A stretch of 64,000 bases of DNA from Weissella fangxianensis (lineage in GTDB: Bacteria > Bacillota > Bacilli > Lactobacillales > Lactobacillaceae). Below are positions 50,370 through 59,399 of this stretch, piece after piece; within the stretch, counting starts at the first letter, position 1, and every line of letters starts with the position of its first letter. The DNA is taken from the NCBI RefSeq assembly GCF_024718545.1, contig NZ_JAMXDB010000006.1, forward strand, positions 1 through 64,000. The letters are read 5' to 3'. A program made the position numbers and the translations under genes. The notes below the pieces were generated by a model that searched no databases, had not been told where the DNA came from, and was given only the letters and a program-made list of their open reading frames with translations.

Positions 50370-50408
50370 TTGAGAGGCTAACAAAAGCAACTATACTTGT
50401 AGTGTATA
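50370..50408 (+). promoter_or_regulatory. Promoter with overlapping inverted repeat upstream of the SHOCT gene
   Basis: TTGAGA (50370-50375), a 16-nt spacer and TATACT (50392-50397) form a promoter. TATAC...GTATA (50392-50408) is an inverted repeat with 5-bp arms on the -10. The rest of 50180-50434 is AT-rich with nothing else recognised. Confidence 0.45.
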
Positions 50409-50434
50409 TACTTTTATGTGTAGAAAGGATTAAT

Positions 50435-51147
50435 ATGCAAAAAAAATTAAGAAGTTCTTCAGAAAAGTTAGATAAAGCTAAAACTAAAACAACAATAACA
50501 AAAGACACACGCGTACAAACTTTAGATTATGAAAATCACCTAATAATCAAATAAATACTTATTATGCAAAATATTCTGGTATTAAAACACGACTGAAAAT
50601 ATTGTGGGAACATTCGCATAGAACAAAACGCTTTATCGGTATAACGATAATTTCACTTATAATTTTGATAGCTATTATAATTTATAATGTCTACTCAAAT
50701 ATTTATAGTAAAAACTATAATAACCTTAATATTTATAATAGTGTACTTCTGAACCATGTAAATTCAATAACATTTGTAGCCCCTATATTTATTTTTATTG
50801 AATTAGCTTTTTTTGAAGGGCATTATTTAATAGATTATATAGATAAAAAAAAGAATTCAAAAGAATTAACAAAAATATTAGTAGTAGTAGTCAATTTATT
50901 CCTAGCCGTTTGTTTCTCAGTAGAACTGATGGCACAACCATGGAAAACCATAGAACCAATTATAACTGTATGTACAGCGATATTTATTCCGTACATTGCC
51001 TGGTTGCTTAAAAAATATGGATCTGAAAAAAATAAAACAAATCAGTCTCCCGCCGATGAACTATTAAAATATAAGGAACTTCTCGATAGAGGTGCGTTAA
51101 CTCAGAAAGAGTTTGATGATCAAAAAGCTAAATTATTACCAAAATAA
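50435..51147 (+). pseudogene. Membrane protein with C-terminal SHOCT domain, frameshifted
   Basis: The first frame starts at ATG 50435 with AAAGGA 5 nt upstream and runs 39 codons to 50554. The second frame (open from before 50602 to 51147) lacks an ATG start and ribosome site. Adding one A to the A4 run at 50532-50535 joins them into about 237 residues. The joined protein has a basic N-terminus, four TM segments (second-frame residues about 10-28, 52-72, 85-104 and 112-130) and a C-terminal SHOCT motif, LLKYKELLDRGALTQKEFDD. SHOCT domains are short helical modules on many membrane or stress proteins. A caller may list only the second frame with a TTG start at 50602. Confidence 0.7.
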
Positions 51148-51219
51148 AAACTAACCTACCGATAACGCTCATCAACGCGCAGGAAGTAGTCACGTTAAAA
51201 GCAATCTAGGAGTAATGAT

Positions 51220-51546
51220 ATGGGTTCAGAAAGGAAGTTTGGTCGATCATCATTTTTTGATGGCGGATTATTACCCCTAATCGGCTGGACAATTTTAGGA
51301 TTTTTAGTCACGGTTTTATCAGATAGTATTTTGTATCCTTGGTCACTAGTTATGGTCTACGGATGGAAAATTAATCATACCGTGATTGATGGTCATCGGA
51401 TGCAATTCAATGGTTCAGCTGTTGGACTATTTGGTAATTGGATTAAGTGGTTATTTCTAATTATCATCACATTGGGTATTTATAGTTTTTGGGTCGGTAT
51501 AAAGCTAGAAGATTGGAAGGCTAAGAATACCCGTTTCATTAACTAG
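51220..51546 (+). CDS. DUF898-like small membrane protein
   Basis: This 108-aa protein has two TM segments (about residues 18-45 and 76-96). The end, LGIYSFWVGIKLEDWKAKNT, matches the last helix and tail of DUF898 (YjgN-like) membrane proteins. It is shorter than full members, but such short forms are common in lactobacilli. AGGAG lies 7 nt upstream of the ATG. Function unknown. It follows the SHOCT gene by 72 nt on the same strand and may share its transcript. Confidence 0.7.
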   Translation: MGSERKFGRSSFFDGGLLPLIGWTILGFLVTVLSDSILYPWSLVMVYGWKINHTVIDGHRMQFNGSAVGLFGNWIKWLFLIIITLGIYSFWVGIKLEDWKAKNTRFIN

Positions 51547-51568
51547 CTCATTTTATCTTTATTAAATA

Positions 51569-51823
51569 TTACTTTTCACGTACTACTCGTAAGAATGCAA
51601 AATATTCATAGGCAGCTAACATAACAAATAGTAGCAAGCCAATATATATAGATGCATATACTGAAACGACAGACACTATGGTCAAGCCAATAGCTGACGT
51701 TGTCACAATTAGTGAAACCTTTTGCCATTTCGTTAATTTGTCAGTGTCTCCCTGAAAAGAAACGGCAGACATCACTGCACCTACAACAATCATTACTCCA
51801 AAAAATACATGTAATCCAATCAT
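51569..51823 (-). CDS. Small hydrophobic membrane protein, unknown
   Basis: This 84-aa protein has three TM segments (about residues 2-22, 37-55 and 56-76) and a basic C-terminus (FLRVVREK). ATG 51823 is preceded by GAGGGGG with 9-nt spacing, so the in-frame ATG at 51841 is rejected. It is convergent with the DUF898-like gene. No family recognised. Confidence 0.6.
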   Translation of the reverse strand: MIGLHVFFGVMIVVGAVMSAVSFQGDTDKLTKWQKVSLIVTTSAIGLTIVSVVSVYASIYIGLLLFVMLAAYEYFAFLRVVREK

Positions 51824-51931
51824 ATTAAAATACCCCCTCATTTTTAAACACTACCATTATACGATAGAACAGGTATTAATGATATGGAGAATAGTAATTA
51901 ATGTATATACACCATAAAAATTTTGCTACAA

Positions 51932-51986
51932 CAAAATAAAAAGAGACAACTCAAATTCATTTTAGGCAAAATGACTTACGTTGTCC
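51932..51986 (-). terminator. Terminator of the small-protein pair
   Basis: The outer stem GACAAC/GTTGTC and inner TCATTTT/AAAATGA are followed on the minus strand by TTTTTATTTTG. Confidence 0.65.
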
Positions 51987-52055
51987 CCTAATTTCCTAGA
52001 TGTTTATTTATATCATTGAATCCCAAATACACATCATAAAATGATTAACAACAAG

Positions 52056-52190
52056 CTAATCATCGTAAATTTTATCTTGTAATTTGTCACCAGCACGGTC
52101 TATTTTCTTTACGATAAAAATAGTCGCCAGAGCGGTAATACCACCTGCAATGAAAATAGTTGATAATATAACTTTCAAAAATTTTCCCAT
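52056..52190 (-). CDS. 44-aa single-TM protein
   Basis: This short gene has one clear TM helix (about residues 5-26) and a charged tail (KKIDRAGDKLQDKIYDD). AGGAGAAC lies just upstream of the ATG at 52190, a good ribosome site. It follows a 43-aa gene by 22 nt and shares its transcript and terminator. It is too short for most callers. It may be a toxin-like peptide, a small regulator of a membrane partner or a YtxH-like stub; nothing in the sequence decides. Confidence 0.6.
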   Translation of the reverse strand: MGKFLKVILSTIFIAGGITALATIFIVKKIDRAGDKLQDKIYDD

Positions 52191-52212
52191 TATGTTCTCC
52201 TAAATATCAAGA

Positions 52213-52344
52213 TTACTTGTTACGTTTACGTTGTGAATGCCTTTTAAACTTTCCATACAGATTTGAAATAAATTGAAATACAGTAATTGCTAGCATGATC
52301 TTTTCCAAAAGGCTTGATTTTGATTTTTCTTTACTTTTTTTCAT
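52213..52344 (-). CDS. 43-aa very basic peptide with one hydrophobic helix
   Basis: A lysine-rich start (MKKSKEKSKSS), a hydrophobic or amphipathic stretch (about residues 12-31) and a strongly basic end (KFKRHSQRKRNK) are visible. GGAGG lies 7 nt before the ATG at 52344. It is the first of a two-gene unit with the 44-aa membrane protein. The composition would fit a membrane-active peptide, but no family is recognised and no processing or export gene is adjacent. Confidence 0.6.
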   Translation of the reverse strand: MKKSKEKSKSSLLEKIMLAITVFQFISNLYGKFKRHSQRKRNK

Positions 52345-52508
52345 AGATATACCTCCACTATATTATTTAATAAGCTCATCATCTGCTTATAAATACATTG
52401 TAACATGGTTTATATGAAACTACCTGACGATAGCATTACCCATTTATTATTTATCGAAACTAATAACTATTATCATCATGTTTCAAATCAACTCTTTGTT
52501 ATTTAGTA

Positions 52509-52537
52509 TTGAAAACCAGAAGTCCTGATGTTAATAT
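52509..52537 (+). promoter_or_regulatory. Promoter of a putative small RNA
   Basis: TTGAAA (52509-52514), a spacer of exactly 17 nt and TAATAT (52532-52537). No coding gene follows on this strand before a terminator. The 52345-52508 stretch upstream holds no recognised gene. Confidence 0.55.
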
Positions 52538-52542
52538 TATGG

Positions 52543-52608
52543 GTGTAATAGAGTCCCAATTCTAATTACGTAAACGTCTACCCACAGCCAAGGAGTAGGC
52601 GTTTTTTT
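52543..52608 (+). ncRNA. Putative ~66-nt small RNA
   Basis: A good promoter is followed after about 35 nt by an intrinsic terminator: AAACGTCTAC (52572-52581) pairs with GTAGGCGTTT (52595-52604) around a 13-nt loop CCACAGCCAAGGA, then T7. There is no ribosome site or open frame between them. The size and layout resemble antisense or regulatory RNAs, such as the short RNA of type I toxin-antitoxin loci, but no matching target was found nearby. It could instead be the relic of a lost gene. Confidence 0.45.
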
Positions 52609-52611
52609 GTA

Positions 52612-52652
52612 AAAAAATATACCTATCTCCGCCACTGAAGCTAAGATAGGTA
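52612..52652 (-). terminator. Terminator of the pnuC-like gene (distal)
   Basis: The stem TACCTATCT/AGATAGGTA is followed by a T-rich tract on the minus strand. It is back-to-back with the small RNA terminator. Confidence 0.7.
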
Positions 52653-52661
52653 CACTTGTAG

Positions 52662-52689
52662 TAAAAATATAGGCAGTATCTCACTACCT
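52662..52689 (-). terminator. Terminator of the pnuC-like gene (proximal)
   Basis: The stem AGGTAGT/ACTGCCT with a 5-nt loop is followed by TATATTTTTAC on the minus strand. Confidence 0.55.
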
Positions 52690-52732
52690 ACAATAATTAA
52701 TTTTAATACGCAAAAGTTAAAGTTGCCTAAAA

Positions 52733-53434
52733 TTAATTAGTCTTAGGCTTACTCCAAATCGACCAGAAACGGCCATACAATGCTGTTGCTAGATAGAAGG
52801 ACATTGTCAACAACATTGGTAAAGAGCTGGCTGAATAGCCTGCAAATAGGGCTGTGATCCAAAGCAAAATGTTTACTGCATCAGATAATAGCCAAAGTGT
52901 ATATGAGTCACCATAGCCAACGAACACATATAATGAGGCAGTGCCACCAATAATTAAGACAAGCGCATCCCAAACTGGATTAGTATCGCCTAATTGTGTA
53001 TAAATCCAAAAGACTGGCCACCATAGTAATAGCATACAAATAATCGTTAATACCCATCCCCGCAAGCGCAAGAATTTGACACCACCAACAATACGGTGTC
53101 CCCATGATTTCCATGTGACGATCAAAGGAATATCAATCAATAAGATGAACACAAATTGGTCAAGAACAGATGCATAATGTCCGGCTTGCCAATTAATGTA
53201 AATATATCCTAGCGCACTAATCAATCCTAATAAACCATTTATTGGTTTACCAATCATCATATAAACCGTGCAAGCTGAGCCGATTAAAGTCGCTAATAAC
53301 GTAATCGCAGATAGTAGTGTGATTGGGCTACTCAAAAACAATGCTAATTGCACACCAAAAATAAATGCCAGCATGACACTACCAGCCGTATTGATTGATG
53401 TAATTTCTCTATAAAGCCATTTAAAATATGCCAA
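52733..53434 (-). CDS. pnuC: PnuC-type nicotinamide riboside/nicotinamide transporter
   Basis: The PnuC family signature begins FKWLYREITSINTAG. About seven TM segments follow, with a central NWQAG...DQFVFILLIDIPLIVTWKSW and a C-terminal WLLSDAVNILLWI. PnuC carriers admit nicotinamide riboside by facilitated diffusion, with trapping by a cytosolic kinase. Substrate is inferred; other Pnu members move thiamine or riboflavin. There is no in-frame ATG near the expected N-terminus. TTG 53434 with AGAGG 9 nt upstream is the best start (233 aa). It is downstream of lacLM but separated by a terminator. Confidence 0.8.
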   Translation of the reverse strand: MAYFKWLYREITSINTAGSVMLAFIFGVQLALFLSSPITLLSAITLLATLIGSACTVYMMIGKPINGLLGLISALGYIYINWQAGHYASVLDQFVFILLIDIPLIVTWKSWGHRIVGGVKFLRLRGWVLTIICMLLLWWPVFWIYTQLGDTNPVWDALVLIIGGTASLYVFVGYGDSYTLWLLSDAVNILLWITALFAGYSASSLPMLLTMSFYLATALYGRFWSIWSKPKTN

Positions 53435-53514
53435 TCTTTTATACCTCTTTCTTTTTTGAACACAAAGATATATTTTATCAGAATTTTGGTACAATTGTTA
53501 GAAATTTCGAGAAA

Positions 53515-53550
53515 TTAAAAACCTCATGCCAAATTTAAGCGGCATGAAGT
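53515..53550 (-). terminator. Terminator of lacL-lacM
   Basis: The stem CATGCC/GGCATG extended by flanking pairs is followed by GTTTTTAATT on the minus strand. Confidence 0.8.
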
Positions 53551-53566
53551 TTATTAATTTTATTTA

Positions 53567-54532
53567 TTATTTTGTTGGTTGAATCGTAAAATCAAATGTG
53601 TGATCAGTTTCTGCTGAGATATGATATGGCGGTTGTACATCTGTCCCCCAACTATCAATACCACCAACACCACGAACCTCACCATATATGGTAACAACTG
53701 TTCTTCTTGAAACTGGTAGTTCTTCGATATGAGTGGCATTTTCTATTTCAATTGCCGTATATGGCAACGCAGAGAATGCAAAAGGTTCGTTTAATTGTTT
53801 AAAGGTTAGTAAGCCCACCTCTGTCGACGTATCAGCATTATTCAAGCTCGTTGAACGACTAACCGTTAAACTTGAGGTTTGCATATGCATCCCCATTTCT
53901 TGAGGCACGATATAAGGCGTTAATGGCAAGCCCGATACCTCATAAGTACCAATTTGACCGCCAGTCATTCGATCGGGATATGTTTCACCAGATAATCCGG
54001 CATAGCTATAACCATCCGCAACTGTTGGCATCACAAATCGTAATCCTAATGTCGGTAATTCTGGTAATCCGGCCTTTCCAGTATAATCAACTTGGATATT
54101 GAGTTGTCCATTGGCGACAACTGTGTAAATAACCTTAACTGTCGTTTCCGGCGTTGTCGCTGTTAAAAATGTATATGTCAATGAAACTGAATCAGCATGT
54201 TCATTCGCTGAAAAGCGATTGTTTTCTGGTGCAATTGGCAGGCCAAGTTCTTTACCATCAACGTTCACTGTTACTGAAGTTGCTTCAGTAAACATATCAG
54301 CACCAAACCAGGCTGCTGATTTGGTTGAAAAATGACTACCGCGATCATTATCAGTTGTTGCTCGCCAGAAAGTTAATTTGGGTACACGATATAACCATTC
54401 TTTACCGTTAACATTTAATGATTCAAGACCACCCTTTTCATAACTGAATAAATAATGGAAATTTTCGCCTTGTACACCTAGGGATCCGTCACCATATACA
54501 ATTTGTAACTGATTAGTTATCGTAGCGTCCAT
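53567..54532 (-). CDS. lacM: Beta-galactosidase small subunit
   Basis: This 321-aa protein corresponds to the C-terminal beta-sandwich (domain 5) of GH2 beta-galactosidases: [14 protein letters not shown] near residue 50, LGLRFVMP, and the late [11 protein letters not shown]. In lactobacilli and leuconostocs the enzyme is a LacL-LacM heterodimer, and both parts are needed to hydrolyse lactose. Its start overlaps the end of lacL by 20 bp, a conserved overlap ensuring coupling. Confidence 0.96.
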   Translation of the reverse strand: MDATITNQLQIVYGDGSLGVQGENFHYLFSYEKGGLESLNVNGKEWLYRVPKLTFWRATTDNDRGSHFSTKSAAWFGADMFTEATSVTVNVDGKELGLPIAPENNRFSANEHADSVSLTYTFLTATTPETTVKVIYTVVANGQLNIQVDYTGKAGLPELPTLGLRFVMPTVADGYSYAGLSGETYPDRMTGGQIGTYEVSGLPLTPYIVPQEMGMHMQTSSLTVSRSTSLNNADTSTEVGLLTFKQLNEPFAFSALPYTAIEIENATHIEELPVSRRTVVTIYGEVRGVGGIDSWGTDVQPPYHISAETDHTFDFTIQPTK

Positions 54533-56402
54533 AATAATAGCTTACCTCCTGTATTGCTGGCTTAGGTTGGCGATTGGCAAAGACAATCCCATCCCCTGAA
54601 AATTCATAGTCTGAATGGCGCTCATCAAAGTCACCACCATAACGAAGCACCTGCTTACCAGTTACTTCATCGGTTACATACAAAGCTTGGTCAATGTAAT
54701 CCCAAATAAAGCCACCCAAATAGGTATCAAATTCATCATATAGTTGGACATATTCGTCAAAGCCACCCACTGAATTTCCCATACTATGCATGTATTCACA
54801 GTTTAGGTATGGCTTTTTCGGATTATTTGATAAATAGTCTTTAATATCCGCAGGTGATGCATACATACGACTTTCAACATCTGACATACGGTCCTCGTCG
54901 ACACGATTTTGGAAGATACCCTCATAATGTGTCAAACGTGAATCATCAACAGACTTAAAATATTGATCCATGGCAACAGTATTATCACCTGTATATGATT
55001 CATTTCCTAATGACCAGAACAAAATAGATGGATGATTCTTAAACTGTTCAAAGTTTGATTTTGCACGATCCAAAACAACATCTAACCACTCTGGTATTGA
55101 ACCAGGAATGTTATAAGATGGTTCAACCGCCCCCATTTTTTGCCAACTACCATGTGATTCTAAATTAGTTTCAGCCATCATATAGATACCGGCTTCGTCA
55201 CACATACCATACCAAGGGATTTGATTAGGATAATGTGACGTTCGGACAGCGTTGATATTGTTTTCTTTAAATATTTCAATATCAGTTTCCATCTCATCAA
55301 GCGTAACGTTGCGCCCGCCAACAGGACTCCATTCATGGCGATTGACACCATTTAGGTGCAAAAGCACCCCGTTGATTGTCACACGATTATCATCGTCTTT
55401 AACCAAACGCCGGAAACCGAAATTATATGGTACCACCGCAACAATCTGCTTATCTGAATCAAAAATAGTAATCATTAATTCATATAAATCAGGTTGTCGG
55501 TGCGACCAAAGTGCAACATCATCAAAAGCCTCGCTAAGCTGAATGTGCTGCTCTGCTGTTACTGTGCGATCGAGGACGGTCTCTCCGCGCGGATTGTTAA
55601 CAGTAATTTGGGCTGTTGTATCAGTTAAATCACCCGCTAATGTTAAACCAATTGATAAGTCTCCTGAATGTAAGTCAGCAGCCACAACCGGCTTCAGATG
55701 GACATCTACCACGTTAACTTGTGGGATAGCAATTAAATTAACACTGCGGAAAATACCTGAAAAACGGAACATATCCTGATCTTCAATAAAAGCAGCTGTA
55801 CTATACTTAAACACTTCAACTGCTAGTTTATTTTCACCAGCTACTAAGTATGGTGTTAAATCAAACTCTGCACGCGAGAAACTATCTTCAGAATAACCGA
55901 TAAACTGACCGTTTAACCAAATATACATGGCTTCTTCGACACCATCGAATTGAATATGCACATCATGCCCACTAAAGTTTTCTGGGAGAGTGAATGTTTT
56001 GACATATTGACCAACTGTATTATCACTGGCCTCACTAAAAATACCTGGATATGTCTTATCGGGACCTAATGCATAAGGTGGTCGACGATAAATTTTTCCT
56101 TCCCACGGATACAAGGTATTAATATATTGGATTTGACCAAAGTTTTGCAATTCAATATGCCCTGGCACTTGAATATCATCAAAATTTTCGGTATTAAAAT
56201 TTACATCTTCAAAATTAAGCAATCGTTCGGCAGGTGTCTTTGCAAAATGGAACCGCCACGTACCATCCAAGCTACTAATCAAACTTGATTCACCTTGCGT
56301 TATTTCAGCTGCTGAGCGATAGACTGTGTGATCACTATGCGCAGGCAATTTACCTACTCTAAACACAGTTGGATCATCTAACCATTCTAACTTTGCTGTC
56401 AT
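54513..56402 (-). CDS. lacL: Beta-galactosidase large subunit
   Basis: This 629-aa GH2 catalytic subunit hydrolyses lactose to glucose and galactose. It has a sugar-binding domain, an Ig-like domain and a TIM barrel with acid/base E468 (WSLGNESY) and nucleophile E536 ([11 protein letters not shown]). Both catalytic residues are present, so it should be active with LacM. AGGGGG lies 5-6 nt before the ATG. The promoter overlaps a cre site, indicating CcpA repression by glucose. No lactose permease or galactose genes are next to it, which supports acquisition as a separate module. Confidence 0.96.
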   Translation of the reverse strand: MTAKLEWLDDPTVFRVGKLPAHSDHTVYRSAAEITQGESSLISSLDGTWRFHFAKTPAERLLNFEDVNFNTENFDDIQVPGHIELQNFGQIQYINTLYPWEGKIYRRPPYALGPDKTYPGIFSEASDNTVGQYVKTFTLPENFSGHDVHIQFDGVEEAMYIWLNGQFIGYSEDSFSRAEFDLTPYLVAGENKLAVEVFKYSTAAFIEDQDMFRFSGIFRSVNLIAIPQVNVVDVHLKPVVAADLHSGDLSIGLTLAGDLTDTTAQITVNNPRGETVLDRTVTAEQHIQLSEAFDDVALWSHRQPDLYELMITIFDSDKQIVAVVPYNFGFRRLVKDDDNRVTINGVLLHLNGVNRHEWSPVGGRNVTLDEMETDIEIFKENNINAVRTSHYPNQIPWYGMCDEAGIYMMAETNLESHGSWQKMGAVEPSYNIPGSIPEWLDVVLDRAKSNFEQFKNHPSILFWSLGNESYTGDNTVAMDQYFKSVDDSRLTHYEGIFQNRVDEDRMSDVESRMYASPADIKDYLSNNPKKPYLNCEYMHSMGNSVGGFDEYVQLYDEFDTYLGGFIWDYIDQALYVTDEVTGKQVLRYGGDFDERHSDYEFSGDGIVFANRQPKPAIQEVSYYYGRYDN

Positions 56403-56431
56403 AGTATCCCCCTAAAATAAATACAACGTTC

Positions 56432-56476
56432 TTGGAAACGTTTTCAATTATCTATTGTAACTTAAATTTGATGCAA
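56432..56476 (-). promoter_or_regulatory. lacL promoter with cre (CcpA) site
   Basis: On the minus strand TTGCAT (56476-56471), an 18-nt spacer and GATAAT (56452-56447) form a promoter. TTGAAAACGTTTCCAA (56447-56432) fits the cre consensus with one mismatch and covers the start point, which would block transcription when CcpA is bound. Confidence 0.65.
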
Positions 56477-56518
56477 TGTCTTTTAATTCCCCTAAATTGT
56501 ATCATAAGACATTATCAA

Positions 56519-56562
56519 TAAAAAAAGATGCTACTCACTTGAAAAGCAAATGAATAACATCT
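56519..56562 (-). terminator. Terminator of polA
   Basis: The 16-bp stem AGATGTTATTCATTTG/CAAGTGAGTAGCATCT is followed by T6 or more on the minus strand. Confidence 0.9.
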
Positions 56563-56574
56563 ATAAATCCTAAT

Positions 56575-59274
56575 TTATTTCGCGTCATACCATGAGGCAC
56601 CCACATGAGAAGAAACCAACAAAGGTACGTCTAATGTTACGGCACTGTCCATAACGTTTCGCACGAGCTCTTCCAAGTCGGCCATTTCACTTTCAGGTGC
56701 TTCAAAAATCAATTCATCATGAACTTGTAATAACATATGAGCTTGCAGCCCTGCTTTTGCAATAGCGTCCTGAACTTCAATCATCGCAATCTTAATAATG
56801 TCAGCAGCTGAACCCTGAATTGGTGAATTCATCGCTGTACGCTCTGCAAATGACCTAGCATTGAATCTTTTTGCCTTGATATCTGGCAGATAACGACGAC
56901 GATGAGCAATCGTCTCAACATAACCCTTGTCACGAGCAGAAGCAATAATGTCATCTGACCACTTTTTAACATCGGGATATTGGTCAAAATAGGTTTCAAT
57001 GATGGCTTTGGCTTCTTTACGTGATACACCGATATTTTTTGAAAGTCCGAAATCAGAAATACCATACACGATTCCAAAATTAACGGCTTTCGCTTGGCGG
57101 CGAATGTTACCTTCTACTGGTTCGTCATCTTTAATACCAAAAATACGACGTGCCGTCGCTGCGTGGATATCTTCACCATTTATAAATGCAGCTTGTAGGT
57201 TTTTATCACCCGTAATATGCGCCAAAACACGTAATTCGATTTGTGAATAATCAGCACTAAGAATTTGCCAATCGTCTTGACTTGGCACAAAGGCTTTACG
57301 GATCTGTCGTCCCTCTTCAATTCGTACGGGAATATTCTGCAAATTAGGATCAACTGAAGATAAACGACCAGTCTGAGTTAAGGTTTGTAAGTATCGAGTA
57401 TGCACCTTTGAATCAGAACCATGAATCACACGCAACAATCCTTCGACATAAGTTGATTGAATCTTAGCCACTTGTCGATAAGCCAAAATAGAAGCAACAA
57501 TTGGGACATCTCCCATTTTTTCTAGAACCTCGACACTCGTCGAATAGCCAGTTTTTGTTTTCTTAATGGGTGTGTATTTCATTTCTTCAAACAAAACGAC
57601 CCCAAGTTGCTTAGGGGATTGCACATTAAATTCATGGCCAGCTTGTTGATAAATTTTCTGCTCAAGTTCACTCAACCGCTCAGTTAGCTTACTGCGCATT
57701 TGCAATAGTTGTTCTGAATCAACAGTGATACCCGTTGACTCCATATCTGCTAAGATTTTGGTTAATGGTAACTCGATTTCCTCATACAACTTAGTTTGCT
57801 CATGCTTTGACAACCGTTCTAATAATGGCTTCCGCAATAAATTAATCGCCATGGCTTTGCGACCAAGGTGTTCAAATAAGTCTGCGTCAGCTTCGGGGAT
57901 GGCAAACTTTGCACCCTTGCCATAAACCTCTTCATCAGTCATGACAGCATAATAATCATTATCATGTGCTAATGCCCCTAAGTCATTATTATTATCATTC
58001 GTATCTAATAAGTACGAAACGAGTAATAAGTCGAAACTAACACCCTTCAGGTTAACATCTAGTCGTTTTAAGCTAACATATAGTTCTTTTGCATTAAACA
58101 CGTTTTTCAAAATCGTCTGGTCTTCAAGAATTTTTTTTACTGGCGAATTTTGTGTTAGTAGTTCCATATCACGACTAGCAAAATAACCATTCTCTTGATT
58201 ACCAATAACAAAGCCAACTGGATTAGCTGTATGATAATTTTCATCATCTAATTCAAGATAAAAGCTCACAGTTCCTTGCAATTGAGAAACATGGGTTAAG
58301 CTAGCAGGTGTAATTTCAGATACTGCTAAGTCTGTATTATTCAAATCGAATTCTACATCTTCGTTATGCCCACTCGTTGGCACTGTGTAACCTTGATTGG
58401 CAAGCTTAACTAATTGTGCTTTAAAGTCTAGATGTTGATAGAATGGAATAATATTTTCGTAATCAGGACCCTGATACTTTAAATCGGATAATGAAATTGT
58501 CACAGGCGCATCCGTCAAAATCTCAGCCAAGTCACGTGACAGCAAGGCATCTTGCTTACCGTTAACTAACTTTTCCTTTTGCTTAGATGCTTTCATGTCA
58601 TCAATTTGATCGTACATTTCAGGAATTGAATGATACTTTTTAATTAGCTTTAAGGCTGTTTTAGGACCAATTCCTGCAATACCAGGGTAGTTATCACTGG
58701 TATCCCCCTGCAGTCCTTTAATGTCCACAATTTGCTTTGGTTCTAGGCCGTCGTAAAGCTCTGCAATCAGTGCCGGTGTATAGTGATCAATTTCTGAAAT
58801 TCCCTTCTTGGTCACCCAAACAGTTATATCATCAGATACTAATTGTGTCAGATCGCGATCACCAGTAACAATGGTCACTGAATAACCATTTTCTTCACCA
58901 AGGCGGGCCATTGTCCCAATAATATCGTCCGCTTCATAGTCAGCTAATTCATATGATTTGATACCATGCAGTGAAACCATTTGTCGTAATGGTTCAAATT
59001 GTTCGACCAATTCTTGTGGTGTGTTATCACGGTTCCCCTTATAGTTATCAAATTTTCCTGTACGGAAAGTGGTTTTGCCCGCATCCCATGCTACTAGCGC
59101 TAAATCAGGATTAAAAGGCTCAATAATACCGTCTAGCAGATTATTAAACCCGACTAGCGCATTTGTGTGTAGACCTTCGTGGTTAACAAAACGATCGACT
59201 TGGTTAATCAACGCATAAAACGCACGAAAAGCCAAAGAATTACCATCAATTAAAAGTAAAGTTGGTTTTGCCAT
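56575..59274 (-). CDS. polA: DNA polymerase I
   Basis: This 899-aa family A polymerase has a 5'-3' nuclease domain (about 1-300, with DGNSLAFRAFYA and GDTSDNYPGIAGIGPKTA) and a degenerate 3'-5' exonuclease region. The DxE motif there is not intact, as in most Gram-positives. The polymerase domain carries DYSQIELRVLAH, KAVNFGIVYGIS and HDELIFE. It acts in Okazaki fragment maturation and repair. In relatives polA is followed by mutM-coaE; here an accessory region of about 14.5 kb lies between. Confidence 0.97.
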   Translation of the reverse strand: MAKPTLLLIDGNSLAFRAFYALINQVDRFVNHEGLHTNALVGFNNLLDGIIEPFNPDLALVAWDAGKTTFRTGKFDNYKGNRDNTPQELVEQFEPLRQMVSLHGIKSYELADYEADDIIGTMARLGEENGYSVTIVTGDRDLTQLVSDDITVWVTKKGISEIDHYTPALIAELYDGLEPKQIVDIKGLQGDTSDNYPGIAGIGPKTALKLIKKYHSIPEMYDQIDDMKASKQKEKLVNGKQDALLSRDLAEILTDAPVTISLSDLKYQGPDYENIIPFYQHLDFKAQLVKLANQGYTVPTSGHNEDVEFDLNNTDLAVSEITPASLTHVSQLQGTVSFYLELDDENYHTANPVGFVIGNQENGYFASRDMELLTQNSPVKKILEDQTILKNVFNAKELYVSLKRLDVNLKGVSFDLLLVSYLLDTNDNNNDLGALAHDNDYYAVMTDEEVYGKGAKFAIPEADADLFEHLGRKAMAINLLRKPLLERLSKHEQTKLYEEIELPLTKILADMESTGITVDSEQLLQMRSKLTERLSELEQKIYQQAGHEFNVQSPKQLGVVLFEEMKYTPIKKTKTGYSTSVEVLEKMGDVPIVASILAYRQVAKIQSTYVEGLLRVIHGSDSKVHTRYLQTLTQTGRLSSVDPNLQNIPVRIEEGRQIRKAFVPSQDDWQILSADYSQIELRVLAHITGDKNLQAAFINGEDIHAATARRIFGIKDDEPVEGNIRRQAKAVNFGIVYGISDFGLSKNIGVSRKEAKAIIETYFDQYPDVKKWSDDIIASARDKGYVETIAHRRRYLPDIKAKRFNARSFAERTAMNSPIQGSAADIIKIAMIEVQDAIAKAGLQAHMLLQVHDELIFEAPESEMADLEELVRNVMDSAVTLDVPLLVSSHVGASWYDAK

Positions 59275-59354
59275 ATTTATCTCGTTTCTGGGTACAATAC
59301 CCCTTTTTATCTATTAATAGTTTATCAGAGTTCAAAGAGGGATAACAAGCTCAA

Positions 59355-59390
59355 CAAAAAAGCATTACCTCGTTATAACGAGATAATGCT
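59355..59390. terminator. Bidirectional terminator between the BI-1-like gene and polA
   Basis: The stem AGCATTACCTCG/CGAGATAATGCT (inner part CGTTATAACG) has A6 on the left; it closes the minus-strand gene ending at 59400. Confidence 0.85.
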
Positions 59391-59399
59391 ATTAAATGA

